A stretch of 23,781 nt of DNA from positions 936 to 24,716 of the forward strand of contig DKZA01000013.1 of the NCBI GenBank assembly GCA_002492525.1, written 5' to 3'. The notes beneath the pieces were generated by a model, which was not told where the DNA came from, did no database searches, and was given only the letters and a program-made list of their open reading frames with translations. Of this stretch, positions 1 through 5,405 are shown piece after piece (position 1 is the stretch's first letter; every line of letters begins with the position of its first letter). The translations under genes and the position numbers were made by a program. This stretch comes from Lachnospiraceae bacterium UBA7086 (GTDB lineage Bacteria; Bacillota; Clostridia; Lachnospirales; Lachnospiraceae).

Positions 1-138
1 TGGTCAGAAGGGTATTACGTGAGCACAGTGGGTCTTAATGAGGCGACAATCAAAAAATATATCCAAGACCAGGAGAAATACGATATCATGCAGGACAAGC
101 TCAGTGTAAAGGAGTATGAAGACCCTTTTAAGGGTTAA
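1..138 (+). CDS. tnpA: IS200/IS605-family TnpA (Y1 transposase), C-terminal 45 residues only
   Basis: The reading frame is open from base 1 and ends at TAA 136-138; the start lies outside the window. The fragment starts WSEGYYVSTVG and continues with a short helix (NEATIKKYIQDQEKYD). This matches the end of IS200/IS605 TnpA proteins, single-domain HUH transposases that use one tyrosine to cut and join single-stranded IS ends. The catalytic HUH and tyrosine lie upstream or at the edge and cannot be checked, so activity is unknown. A short hairpin, ACCC/GGGT, spans the stop codon (122-135). The structured stretch that follows, ending in a GC-rich hairpin, fits the right end of such an IS. The IS probably inserted into the larger element as a passenger. 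Confidence 0.75.
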   Translation, partial: WSEGYYVSTVGLNEATIKKYIQDQEKYDIMQDKLSVKEYEDPFKG

Positions 139-302
139 GTCGGAGTAGTACAAATACCCCTTCAGGGGTATCAGCAACGCGTCAAGTGCAATAGTGACTT
201 GAACGGAGAGAAAGGCAAGGGCGCCTTGAGACGCTGTCTGGCAGCAAGGGCTTACAGCCAGCGTCCCGAGCCACCCGTTTTACGGGTGGCGGCGACTAAT
301 GA
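139..302 (+). mobile_element. Structured IS200/IS605-type right end with several hairpins
   Basis: This stretch after tnpA has no convincing gene but folds densely. It contains ATACCCC/GGGGTAT (154-160 with 165-171), TCAAGT/ACTTGA (182-187 with 197-202), CAAGG/CCTTG (216-220 with 224-228), a two-part stem GACGCT..GGC with GCC..AGCGTC (230-242 with 257-265), and GCCACCCG/CGGGTGGC with loop TTTTA (270-277 with 283-290). The last is a perfect 8-bp hairpin close to the IS edge, as expected for the hairpin that TnpA recognizes. The exact right tip is not determined and probably lies within 290-310. The amount of structure exceeds what TnpA needs, so a non-coding RNA is possible. A 62-codon frame here (199-387) crosses the hairpins and is rejected. 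Confidence 0.6.
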
Positions 303-1106
303 TCATTTTGGACTTTTAAATATTTGCAAGCAAAGCTTTTCCAGTAATTTCTGCACTTTTTCATCAAGTCCGGTCTTAGCAAGGTAATTCACTACAATAT
401 TTGTCATATCCTCTGCTGTGACAGGGCGCTTTTTGCGGATTTCCTCTGCCTGCTCAAACATGGCATTCATCATTTCGGTGAGCTGTGATGTGTCTATATC
501 AGCAGGTTTGTTGTCATAGGCTTCTTTCATATCCTTTAGAATACTCATCATTATATCGCGCAGTCTGATCATAGACGCTTCGGAGGCGGTAATCTTCTCG
601 GCATTCATACGATTGATGTCATGATTTGCCTCTCTGCGTGCTTCCTGTGTTTCCCATACGTAGTCTTTTAGCGCATCAATCCCGAAGTCAATCATGGCAT
701 TTCTTGACTGAAAAGCGGGAGCATTGGTGTCTTCAAAATAGGCCTGTGCATAATCAAGGAAGCGGGGGAAATTACGGCTCTCGATCATCAGGCTTAGCAG
801 ATGACTATTAACTTTGCCAGACAATATCTGAAACAATGCCTGATTGTTAAGCCCAAGTTCGCTTAATTCCACATTCTTTCTCATTCTTACATCGGTCAAT
901 CCCAACAAATAATCTGCAGAAACATTGAAAAATAATGCCAGTTTTGCCAGCACATCATGCCCGACCGTTGCGGTTTTGCCGTTTTCAATACGGCTGATTA
1001 CGGATATAGGAATCCCTGTCTTTTCACTGAGTTCAGTCTGCGACAAGTGCATGCTTGTACGTAAATCGCCGATACGTTCATTTATTGTTCCGCCCAGTTC
1101 ATTCAT
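303..1106 (-). CDS. XRE-family transcriptional regulator
   Basis: A 267-residue protein with an N-terminal Cro/C1-type helix-turn-helix at about residues 8-70: a SQTELSEKTGIPISVISRIENG core, then a NVSADYLLGLTD end typical of HTH_3 proteins. The remaining ~190 residues are mostly helical and were not recognized. Two upstream in-frame ATGs (1166 and 1139) exist, but the start at 1106 is preferred because AAAGGA lies a few bases upstream. The longer form would also begin inside the operator. It is transcribed away from the oriT-mob-recombinase block, from a promoter with three TTTGCAAA boxes, so autoregulation and control of element functions are likely. The stop codon sits within about 13 bases of the IS hairpin, so the C-terminus may have been altered by IS insertion. 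Confidence 0.85.
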   Translation of the reverse strand: MNELGGTINERIGDLRTSMHLSQTELSEKTGIPISVISRIENGKTATVGHDVLAKLALFFNVSADYLLGLTDVRMRKNVELSELGLNNQALFQILSGKVNSHLLSLMIESRNFPRFLDYAQAYFEDTNAPAFQSRNAMIDFGIDALKDYVWETQEARREANHDINRMNAEKITASEASMIRLRDIMMSILKDMKEAYDNKPADIDTSQLTEMMNAMFEQAEEIRKKRPVTAEDMTNIVVNYLAKTGLDEKVQKLLEKLCLQIFKSPK

Positions 1107-1150
1107 ATAGCTATCCTTTCTTGGCTTCCTGATATTCATTATATCGTTTC

Positions 1151-1199
1151 TTTTGCAAATTTGCAAAAATTGATAGCGAAATGTTTGCTTTTTTGCAAA
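1151..1199 (-). promoter_or_regulatory. Promoter of the XRE gene with three TTTGCAAA operator boxes
   Basis: On the minus strand TTGCAA (1198-1193), a 17-base spacer and TATCAA (1175-1170) form a reasonable sigma-A promoter pointing into the XRE gene. The 8-bp palindrome TTTGCAAA occurs three times: 1152-1159, 1160-1167 (together a perfect 18-bp palindrome, 1151-1168) and 1192-1199. One box covers the -35 and the tandem pair lies directly after the -10. This is the layout expected for an autorepressor; binding by the adjacent XRE protein is inferred. Confidence 0.6.
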
Positions 1200-1314
1200 T
1201 GTGGCAATTTGGGGGCATTTTTATAAATCAATGATAAGCTTTCCCTACAGCAAACGATGGCATATGCACAGATGTGCTATCTGTTGCTCATTTATCGGAA
1301 AGGAGGCTCATGAT

Positions 1315-1416
1315 TTGGATAAGGATATGTTCACTGAAAAGCTAATCAGAAACGCGCCGTTTGATTATATAAAGCTGCTTGAGACAGCAGAGAATCAGTC
1401 GAAACTGTTTGTCTGA
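1315..1416 (+). CDS. Small hypothetical protein, 33 residues, TTG start
   Basis: A frame opens with TTG at 1315, seven bases after a strong AAAGGAGG (1299-1306), and reads DKDMFTEKLIRNAPF, then DYIKLLETAENQSKLFV, stopping with TGA at 1414-1416. An ATG at 1310 after the same ribosome site opens only a very short frame (11 codons). The frame is open further upstream to a GTG at 1201, but that would begin at the edge of the operator. The protein is charged and probably helical, with no recognized domain. It lies between the XRE operator and the oriT, and could be an accessory mobilization protein or a remnant. Only the good ribosome site supports it. Confidence 0.35.
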   Translation: MDKDMFTEKLIRNAPFDYIKLLETAENQSKLFV

Positions 1417-1459
1417 TATTTATGGAGCATAAACGCTTTTAAGGAAGGCAAGGGAATAT

Positions 1460-1547
1460 GTTGCCAACGTAGTTGGCAACCCCACTACTTTATCGCAGGT
1501 AAAGTATAGTGGGTTACACTTCACAGAAGTGTCAGCCTTCGCCTGAC
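1460..1547 (+). other. oriT: oriT of pMV158 (MobV) type
   Basis: Four hairpins lie in a row: GTTGCCAAC/GTTGGCAAC (1460-1468 with 1472-1480, perfect), CCCACTA..CTTTA with TAAAG..TAGTGGG (1481-1492 with 1500-1513, two-base bulge), ACACTTC/GAAGTGT (1516-1522 with 1526-1532, perfect) and GTCAG/CTGAC (1531-1535 with 1543-1547). The second hairpin contains TAAAGTATAGTGGGTTA. From memory, the pMV158 origin has an ACTTTAT..TAAAGTATAGTGTG/TTA core with the nick before TTA. By analogy the nick falls between 1513 and 1514. A MobV relaxase starts 57 bases downstream, the usual arrangement. Confidence 0.75.
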
Positions 1548-1603
1548 GTATCTGGCATTACGCCGATGCTTGTGTAGAGAGATGAAAGTAGGGGAGGGGT
1601 TAC

Positions 1604-2650
1604 ATGGCAAAACTGGTGTGTCATGCTGAGAAATATAAAAAAGGAAGTGTGCTGTCCATAGAGCGGCATAACGAACGCAAAAATGAGAATTACAGCAATG
1701 AAGAAATAGATCCTTCAAGAACGCATCTGAACTACTCCCTGATACAGAGGGATAACGAAAGCTATTATCGTTCTGTTATGAAGTTGGTAAACGCACGGGA
1801 TAATCCGTCCGGCAAAGCACTGCGGAAAGATGCGGTTGTTCTCTGTGAGTTTGTCATAACTTCCAGCAATGAGTTTTTTGAGAATCTTCCGGCAGAGGAA
1901 CAAAGACGTTTTTTTGAGGAAGCCAACCAATACTTACAGGACTTCTTTGGAAAAGAACATTGTATTTACGCTACGGTACACTATGATGAGCATACACCAC
2001 ATATGCATTTCGGTTTTGTACCGCTGACAGAAGAAAATAAACTTTGTGCAAAAGAGGTCATTGACCGTTCGGTGTTGTTCCGCTTACAAGATGAAATGCC
2101 AAAATTTTTGCAAAAGAAAGGATTTCAGATTGAACGAGGGGAAGCTGGCTCGACGGCTGTCCATAAGAGTGTCAAAAAATATAAATCGGATATGGAGAAA
2201 GAAAAGGCAGCGTTGACGGTTTCCATCCAAAAGGAAAAGCAGGAGCTTTCACAGCTCGCGTCTAAGAAGTCGGAAATACAATCTATTGATCAGATTCCGA
2301 CGGGAAAAACAATGTTTGGCGGGAAAGTTACTGTTGACGAGGAGGATTATAAGAAGGTCGCTTCGCTGGCAAAAAAGCAATTGTCCAGTGAAAGTAGGGA
2401 AAAGCAGTTATCAAAGGAAATTTCTAGTTTGCGAAAAGAGAATAAGACTCTGAAAACGGAAAATGAGGGGATGAAAACGCAGCTTAGCAAGAGGCAATCT
2501 GTCAGTAGACGATTATCAATAGCGGCGATGGAATCGGAATTTCGGGAAATGCAGATATTTAAGGATCGAGCAGAAAAATTTCTGTCAGAGCATGGCTTAT
2601 CGGATTATTTCAAAAACACATTCATACATTCTAATAATCGAGATTTATAA
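1604..2650 (+). CDS. mobV: MobV-family relaxase (plasmid recombination/mobilization enzyme)
   Basis: A 348-residue protein that should nick the neighbouring oriT and lead single-stranded DNA transfer. Visible motifs are the N-terminal HNERKNENYSN region (catalytic His22 of the MobV group), the SRTHLNYSL segment, and the metal-binding motif HYDEHTPHMHFGF (His126, His133, His135), all in canonical order. From about residue 195 the chain is Lys/Glu-rich and predicted to be a long coiled coil, probably for dimerization. The start at 1604 is set by a GGGGAGGGG ribosome site. At 348 residues it is somewhat short for the family, with the shortening in the coiled-coil tail, so the nuclease domain looks complete. 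It is followed after ten bases by the 60-residue gene. Confidence 0.92.
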   Translation: MAKLVCHAEKYKKGSVLSIERHNERKNENYSNEEIDPSRTHLNYSLIQRDNESYYRSVMKLVNARDNPSGKALRKDAVVLCEFVITSSNEFFENLPAEEQRRFFEEANQYLQDFFGKEHCIYATVHYDEHTPHMHFGFVPLTEENKLCAKEVIDRSVLFRLQDEMPKFLQKKGFQIERGEAGSTAVHKSVKKYKSDMEKEKAALTVSIQKEKQELSQLASKKSEIQSIDQIPTGKTMFGGKVTVDEEDYKKVASLAKKQLSSESREKQLSKEISSLRKENKTLKTENEGMKTQLSKRQSVSRRLSIAAMESEFREMQIFKDRAEKFLSEHGLSDYFKNTFIHSNNRDL

Positions 2651-2660
2651 GAGGTATATT

Positions 2661-2843
2661 GTGCCAAATACAGAATCAGAATATTTCGGAAACAAGGAGA
2701 AAAAGGATATAGATTTACAATTTACAAATGTGCAGAAACTTGATATAAAAAAGGCTCTTAAGCGAGGCATTTATCATGAATTGTATGATAGGGATTATCT
2801 TTCTGATGCGCAACTAAATGAGCTGATTGGGAGAAATACATAA
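2661..2843 (+). CDS. Small conserved-looking protein between relaxase and recombinase
   Basis: A 60-residue protein read from GTG 2661, with an AAGAGG ribosome site six bases upstream, just after the mobV stop. An ATG-started version would begin at 2592 inside mobV in another frame and would lack a ribosome site. The protein is hydrophilic. Its C-terminal half (KKALKRGIYHELYDRDYLS and following DAQLNELIGR) looks like two helices, a pattern I associate with small proteins in clostridial mobile elements but cannot name. Position between relaxase and recombinase suggests co-transcription and a possible role as recombination directionality or mobilization accessory factor; this is a guess from context. 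Confidence 0.6.
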   Translation: MPNTESEYFGNKEKKDIDLQFTNVQKLDIKKALKRGIYHELYDRDYLSDAQLNELIGRNT

Positions 2844-2856
2844 GGTTATACTTGCG

Positions 2857-2917
2857 CATCATCACTTGGCAGATTATACTGTAAGTGGTGATGTGTCCTT
2901 TCAAGGAGGAGGACACC
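2857..2917 (+). promoter_or_regulatory. Folded leader of the serine recombinase; ribosome site inside a hairpin
   Basis: Two back-to-back hairpins precede the recombinase start. The first is an 11-bp stem (2857-2867 with 2883-2893, one G-T pair). The second is GTGTCCT/AGGACAC (2893-2899 with 2910-2916), a perfect 7-bp stem whose ten-base loop is TTCAAGGAGG, the ribosome binding site itself. The ATG begins at 2918. The two stems share base 2893. This could limit recombinase translation or allow regulation by a trans factor; function is inferred. Confidence 0.45.
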
Positions 2918-4537
2918 ATGAATCATAATAAACTTAGAGTTGCTGCATATTGCAGAGTTTCAACAGATAAGGATGACCAGACAAATTCCTTAATCAGCCA
3001 ACGACGCTATTTTGCAGATTATATTAACCAACATGAAGATTGGGTATTAAATGATGTGTATTATGACGAGGGTATCAGTGGAACGCAGACAAAAAAGCGT
3101 GCCGGATTCAATGCCATGATTGAAGAAGCCATGCAGGGCGGCATAGATTTGATTTTGACGAAAGAAGTTTGCCGTTTTGCAAGGAATACGGTTGATACGC
3201 TCTCATACACCAGAAAACTCAAGGACAAGGGAATTGGCGTCGTGTTCACCATTGACAACATAGATACCAGAGATGCAGACGGAGAACTTCGGTTGACCAT
3301 TATGGCAAGCATCGCACAGGAAGAAAGCCGAAAAACCTCTGAACGTGTGAAATGGGGGCAAAAACGCCGCATGGAACAAGGTGTGGTCTTTGGGCGCGAT
3401 ATGCTTGGGTATACCGTTCAAAATGGCACATTATCTGTCAACGAGGATGAAGTGCCCATTGTTCGCGCGATTTTCCATAAATTTACGAATGAGGGCAAGG
3501 GCACTCATGTGATTGCAAGGGAACTGTTGGAAGAAGGAATGCGTCCTATGCGGGTGAAACTGTGGTCAAACACAATTATCCTAAGAGTTCTAAGAAACGA
3601 AAAATATGTCGGCGATCTGTGTCAGAAAAAGACTTATACACCCAATTATCTGACACACGCAAAAAAGTACAATCGAGGTAATGAAGAAATGGTTTATCTG
3701 AAAGACCACCATGAGCCGATCATTGACAGAGAACTATGGAATCGGACGCAGGCGGAGCTTCTCAGGCGTTCTCCGTCAGCGGATATAAAATCAAAACATA
3801 GTAACCGCTACTGGTGCAGTGGCAAGATTTACTGTGGTTTGTGCGGTCAGCGCTATGTCAGCAGAACGAAAAAGCTGAAAAATGGCACCATCTATAAGGC
3901 ATGGAGATGCTATGCCGCAGCCAATCATGGAACGAAAAAGATTTCTTCTTTCGGGGAGCAGATCGGCTGCGATAATGGCTCTATCAATGAAAAGGCGTTG
4001 CTTACCTGTATGCACTATTGCATCTGTCAGCTTCAGACAAACCAAAAAGAACTGAAACGGGAAATCATGCAGGAAATCAAGGAAATCAAAGGTATAACAG
4101 AGAAAAAAACGAATACTAAACGTATTCAGGAGAAAATGGATGCGCTCTCTGCCAAGAAAAGGAAAGCAATCGACCTGATGCTGGATGGTCTGATTACCAA
4201 GTCTGACTTACAAGAGCAAACAAAATGGTATGATGAACAGCTTTCAGAGCTTTCAGAATCATTGAATGCTGCGGGAAAGCAGGATAAGGCAAATTCAGCG
4301 GAACTGCGTGAATACGAAAGCTATCTAAGCGCTCTGGACGAGATTATGTCCTTTGATGAAAGTAACGAAAACCTTTATCGGGAAATACTCGACAAAATGG
4401 TTATCTATCATGATAAGACCGTAGAGGTATGGCTGAAAAGCGTTCCCTTTGGCATGAAACTGAATATTTGTTCTCGTGGTAAAAATGAAGATTACCACAC
4501 CGATATTCTCTCTATGGAGATTATTCAACCATCATAA
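2918..4537 (+). CDS. Large serine recombinase (resolvase/integrase family)
   Basis: A 539-residue site-specific recombinase expected to integrate and excise the element through a Ser-linked intermediate. The N-terminal resolvase domain (about 1-145) shows YCRVSTDKDDQ with catalytic Ser15, DEGISGT, and the KEVCRFARN arginines (Arg86, Arg89). A recombinase domain follows to about residue 290. A zinc ribbon comes next (Cys306, Cys309, Cys331, Cys351), then a Lys/Glu-rich coiled-coil stretch and a small C-terminal domain. The ATG at 2918 is chosen because AAGGAGG precedes it; an upstream in-frame ATG at 2885 falls inside the leader hairpin. It lies next to the cotJC junction, as expected for an integrase beside its attachment site. 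No damage is visible, so it may be active. Confidence 0.93.
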   Translation: MNHNKLRVAAYCRVSTDKDDQTNSLISQRRYFADYINQHEDWVLNDVYYDEGISGTQTKKRAGFNAMIEEAMQGGIDLILTKEVCRFARNTVDTLSYTRKLKDKGIGVVFTIDNIDTRDADGELRLTIMASIAQEESRKTSERVKWGQKRRMEQGVVFGRDMLGYTVQNGTLSVNEDEVPIVRAIFHKFTNEGKGTHVIARELLEEGMRPMRVKLWSNTIILRVLRNEKYVGDLCQKKTYTPNYLTHAKKYNRGNEEMVYLKDHHEPIIDRELWNRTQAELLRRSPSADIKSKHSNRYWCSGKIYCGLCGQRYVSRTKKLKNGTIYKAWRCYAAANHGTKKISSFGEQIGCDNGSINEKALLTCMHYCICQLQTNQKELKREIMQEIKEIKGITEKKTNTKRIQEKMDALSAKKRKAIDLMLDGLITKSDLQEQTKWYDEQLSELSESLNAAGKQDKANSAELREYESYLSALDEIMSFDESNENLYREILDKMVIYHDKTVEVWLKSVPFGMKLNICSRGKNEDYHTDILSMEIIQPS

Positions 4538-4538
4538 A

Positions 4539-4564
4539 ACTCCGGAAGGTTCGCCTTTCGGAGT
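4539..4564. terminator. Hairpin after the recombinase (terminator-like, both strands)
   Basis: An 11-bp stem (4539-4549 with 4554-4564, one G-T pair) closes a TTCG loop and starts two bases after the recombinase stop. The flanking T-run is short on the minus strand (TTTT) and absent on the plus strand, so it may end transcription from both sides only partially. It also lies at the end of the truncated cotJC frame. Confidence 0.5.
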
Positions 4565-4590
4565 ACACTTAAAACCTAAGATGCGCAATT

Positions 4591-4612
4591 TCGTAACCGA
4601 TACACCGATGTC
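4591..4612. other. Element-chromosome junction (recombined attachment site) inside cotJC
   Basis: Reading the minus strand, CotJC similarity is good up to LTDIG (codons ending at 4604) and is lost at once after it: the family continues TEE..HLE, whereas here the frame reads VSVTKLRIL. ACCGAT occurs twice near the break (4596-4601, 4604-4609). The crossover core of serine recombinases is two bases; a GG or GT within 4604-4606 would fit. The exact core cannot be set without the other junction. Confidence 0.7.
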
Positions 4613-4788
4613 AGTCAGCACACCGGCCACTTCCCGATAGGGCGCGGCATAACGCTGGGAAAGATAGCGCATGGAAGCACCCATTTCTCCATCAGGCCCG
4701 CCATACTGACTGATGATGACCTGTGCGATATCGGCGTTAGCCTCTTTGATGTTGACTGGAAACTGCAATCTCTTTTCATAATTCCACA

Positions 4789-5067
4789 TTAATGACATCC
4801 TCCTTCCCAGGGCATTGGACTTAAGGCCCACTGCCAGTCGTTACATTCTGACGCATCCACACAGGAAATGGTAAGAGGTGTATATTTGGTGGAGTATTCC
4901 TGTCTGGCCTGGTTGGCCATGCGATTGTAGTGTTTGAAATATTCCAGAGCATTTCTGTCGGTGGGATGGGTGTCCAGATACAGAGACAGTTCTACGACGA
5001 CAAAAGATAAGACGTTAATATCATGAAGCAGTTTTTCCTGTTCATCGGCAAATTGCATATTCATCAT
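4789..5067 (-). CDS. cotJB: Spore coat peptide assembly protein CotJB
   Basis: A 92-residue protein matching CotJB: a helical LLHDINVLSFVVVELSLYL block, LDTHPTDRNALEYF, and the tryptophan-rich C-terminal WQWALSPMPWEGG ending characteristic of the family. CotJA, CotJB and CotJC are laid down together in the forespore coat of spore formers. The start at 5067 has GGAAGGAG nine bases upstream and overlaps the cotJA stop; its own stop overlaps the cotJC start. The three genes are therefore a tightly coupled operon. The gene is intact, so it could still be made even though cotJC is broken. Confidence 0.9.
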   Translation of the reverse strand: MMNMQFADEQEKLLHDINVLSFVVVELSLYLDTHPTDRNALEYFKHYNRMANQARQEYSTKYTPLTISCVDASECNDWQWALSPMPWEGGCH

Positions 5068-5234
5068 TTACAGCATCTCCTTCCTGTGAACGGTTTGTCA
5101 AGTTCCGGGAAAATGGTGCCATTCAGATATCCTTCTTCCAGGTTCTCGCAGATCCCTTTGAAGTGCTGCCAGGGAACATAGGCCATAGCGACGGGAAAAT
5201 CGTCGATATTTTCTTTGTACATATAATCTCTCAT
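5064..5234 (-). CDS. cotJA: Spore coat associated protein CotJA
   Basis: A 56-residue protein with the CotJA pattern: VAMAYVPWQHF near residue 16, then GTIFPELDKPF close to the C-terminus, ending in a Cys-rich GRRCCK. It is the first gene of the cotJ operon, needed for CotJC incorporation in Bacillus. The ATG at 5234 is chosen because AGGAAAGGA lies just upstream. A longer frame back to 5357 would run through the promoter region and lacks a ribosome site. The stop TGA (5064-5066) overlaps the cotJB start. Expression during sporulation is inferred from family and from the candidate promoter upstream. Confidence 0.88.
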   Translation of the reverse strand: MRDYMYKENIDDFPVAMAYVPWQHFKGICENLEEGYLNGTIFPELDKPFTGRRCCK

Positions 5235-5270
5235 AGTATCCTTTCCTAATTTGCAAGTACTTTTTAGTAG

Positions 5271-5297
5271 TATAATATGATATAATTGTTTTTGCGT
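5271..5297 (-). promoter_or_regulatory. Candidate sporulation-type (sigma-E/sigma-K-like) promoter of cotJ
   Basis: On the minus strand CATATTATA (5279-5271) fits the CATANNNTA -10 pattern of mother-cell sigma factors, and AC (5297-5296) lies 16 bases upstream, as in sigma-K-type -35 elements. A transcript would start about 30 bases before cotJA. The region is AT-rich, so a chance match is possible. The cotJ operon of Bacillus is sigma-E dependent. Confidence 0.35.
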
Positions 5298-5312
5298 GTT
5301 TGCCGGTATACT
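5286..5312 (+). promoter_or_regulatory. Candidate promoter for the ABC genes
   Basis: TTGTTT (5286-5291), 15 bases, TATACT (5307-5312) points toward the ATPase gene. The spacer is shorter than ideal. A TATAAT also occurs at 5271-5276 with a poorly spaced TTGCAA. This divergent intergenic stretch of about 170 bases must hold both promoters. Confidence 0.3.
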
Positions 5313-5405
5313 AAAAGGACACAAAATATTCACAAATTGGTACGAATAGAGACACATTTTTCCAGTACATTTATAAGAGTGCTGTTTTGAAGGGAGGATT
5401 TCGTT

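Larger units (their letters stand above)
1..4606. mobile_element. Right-hand part of a mobilizable element (oriT, MobV, serine recombinase) integrated in cotJC
   Basis: Seen: a pMV158-like oriT, a MobV relaxase and a large serine recombinase lie in a row, and about 60 bases after the recombinase stop the sequence changes into the middle of a cotJC gene. Known: serine-recombinase elements often carry the recombinase next to an attachment site, and MobV relaxases let an element be mobilized by a helper conjugation machine. No type IV secretion or coupling genes are seen here. Inferred: this is an integrative mobilizable element of the general Tn4451-like design (relaxase plus serine recombinase). 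The left end is outside the window, so length and cargo are unknown. The right limit is placed at 4600-4606 from the loss of CotJC similarity. Confidence 0.8.
4532..4789 (-). pseudogene. cotJC: CotJC spore coat protein (manganese-catalase-like), 5' part only, cut by the mobile element
   Basis: The protein begins MWNYEKRLQFPVNI, then a QYGGPDGEMGASMRYLSQRY block and REVAGVLTDIG, which match the start of CotJC, a manganese-catalase-like inner spore coat protein. About 62 residues are native (4604-4789). The rest to the stop at 4532 is read from element DNA and has no family resemblance. The lost part holds most of the di-manganese ligands (the TEE..HLE segment and beyond), so this fragment cannot be a working catalase. 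It starts at ATG 4789, overlapping the cotJB stop by one base, with AAGGAGG just upstream. The 3' part should lie beyond the left end of the element. If the element is excised precisely, a full gene would be restored. Confidence 0.85.

Noticed and set aside
139..302. Group I intron or IStron tail
   Set aside because: Hairpins are present, but no recognizable group I core sequences were seen, and the IS hairpin explains the end.
199..387. 62-codon plus-strand frame over the IS right end
   Set aside because: It runs through several perfect hairpins and into the antisense of the XRE gene and has no ribosome site.
1460..1547. CRISPR-like repeats from the row of hairpins
   Set aside because: The hairpins differ in sequence and there are no repeated units with spacers; an oriT explains them.
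2592..2843. 83-codon version of the small gene from ATG 2592
   Set aside because: Starts inside mobV without a ribosome site; GTG 2661 has one at good spacing.
4532..4603. Native C-terminus of a short CotJC variant
   Set aside because: The 24 residues after LTDIG have no CotJC resemblance, lie on element DNA and run into the recombinase terminator hairpin.
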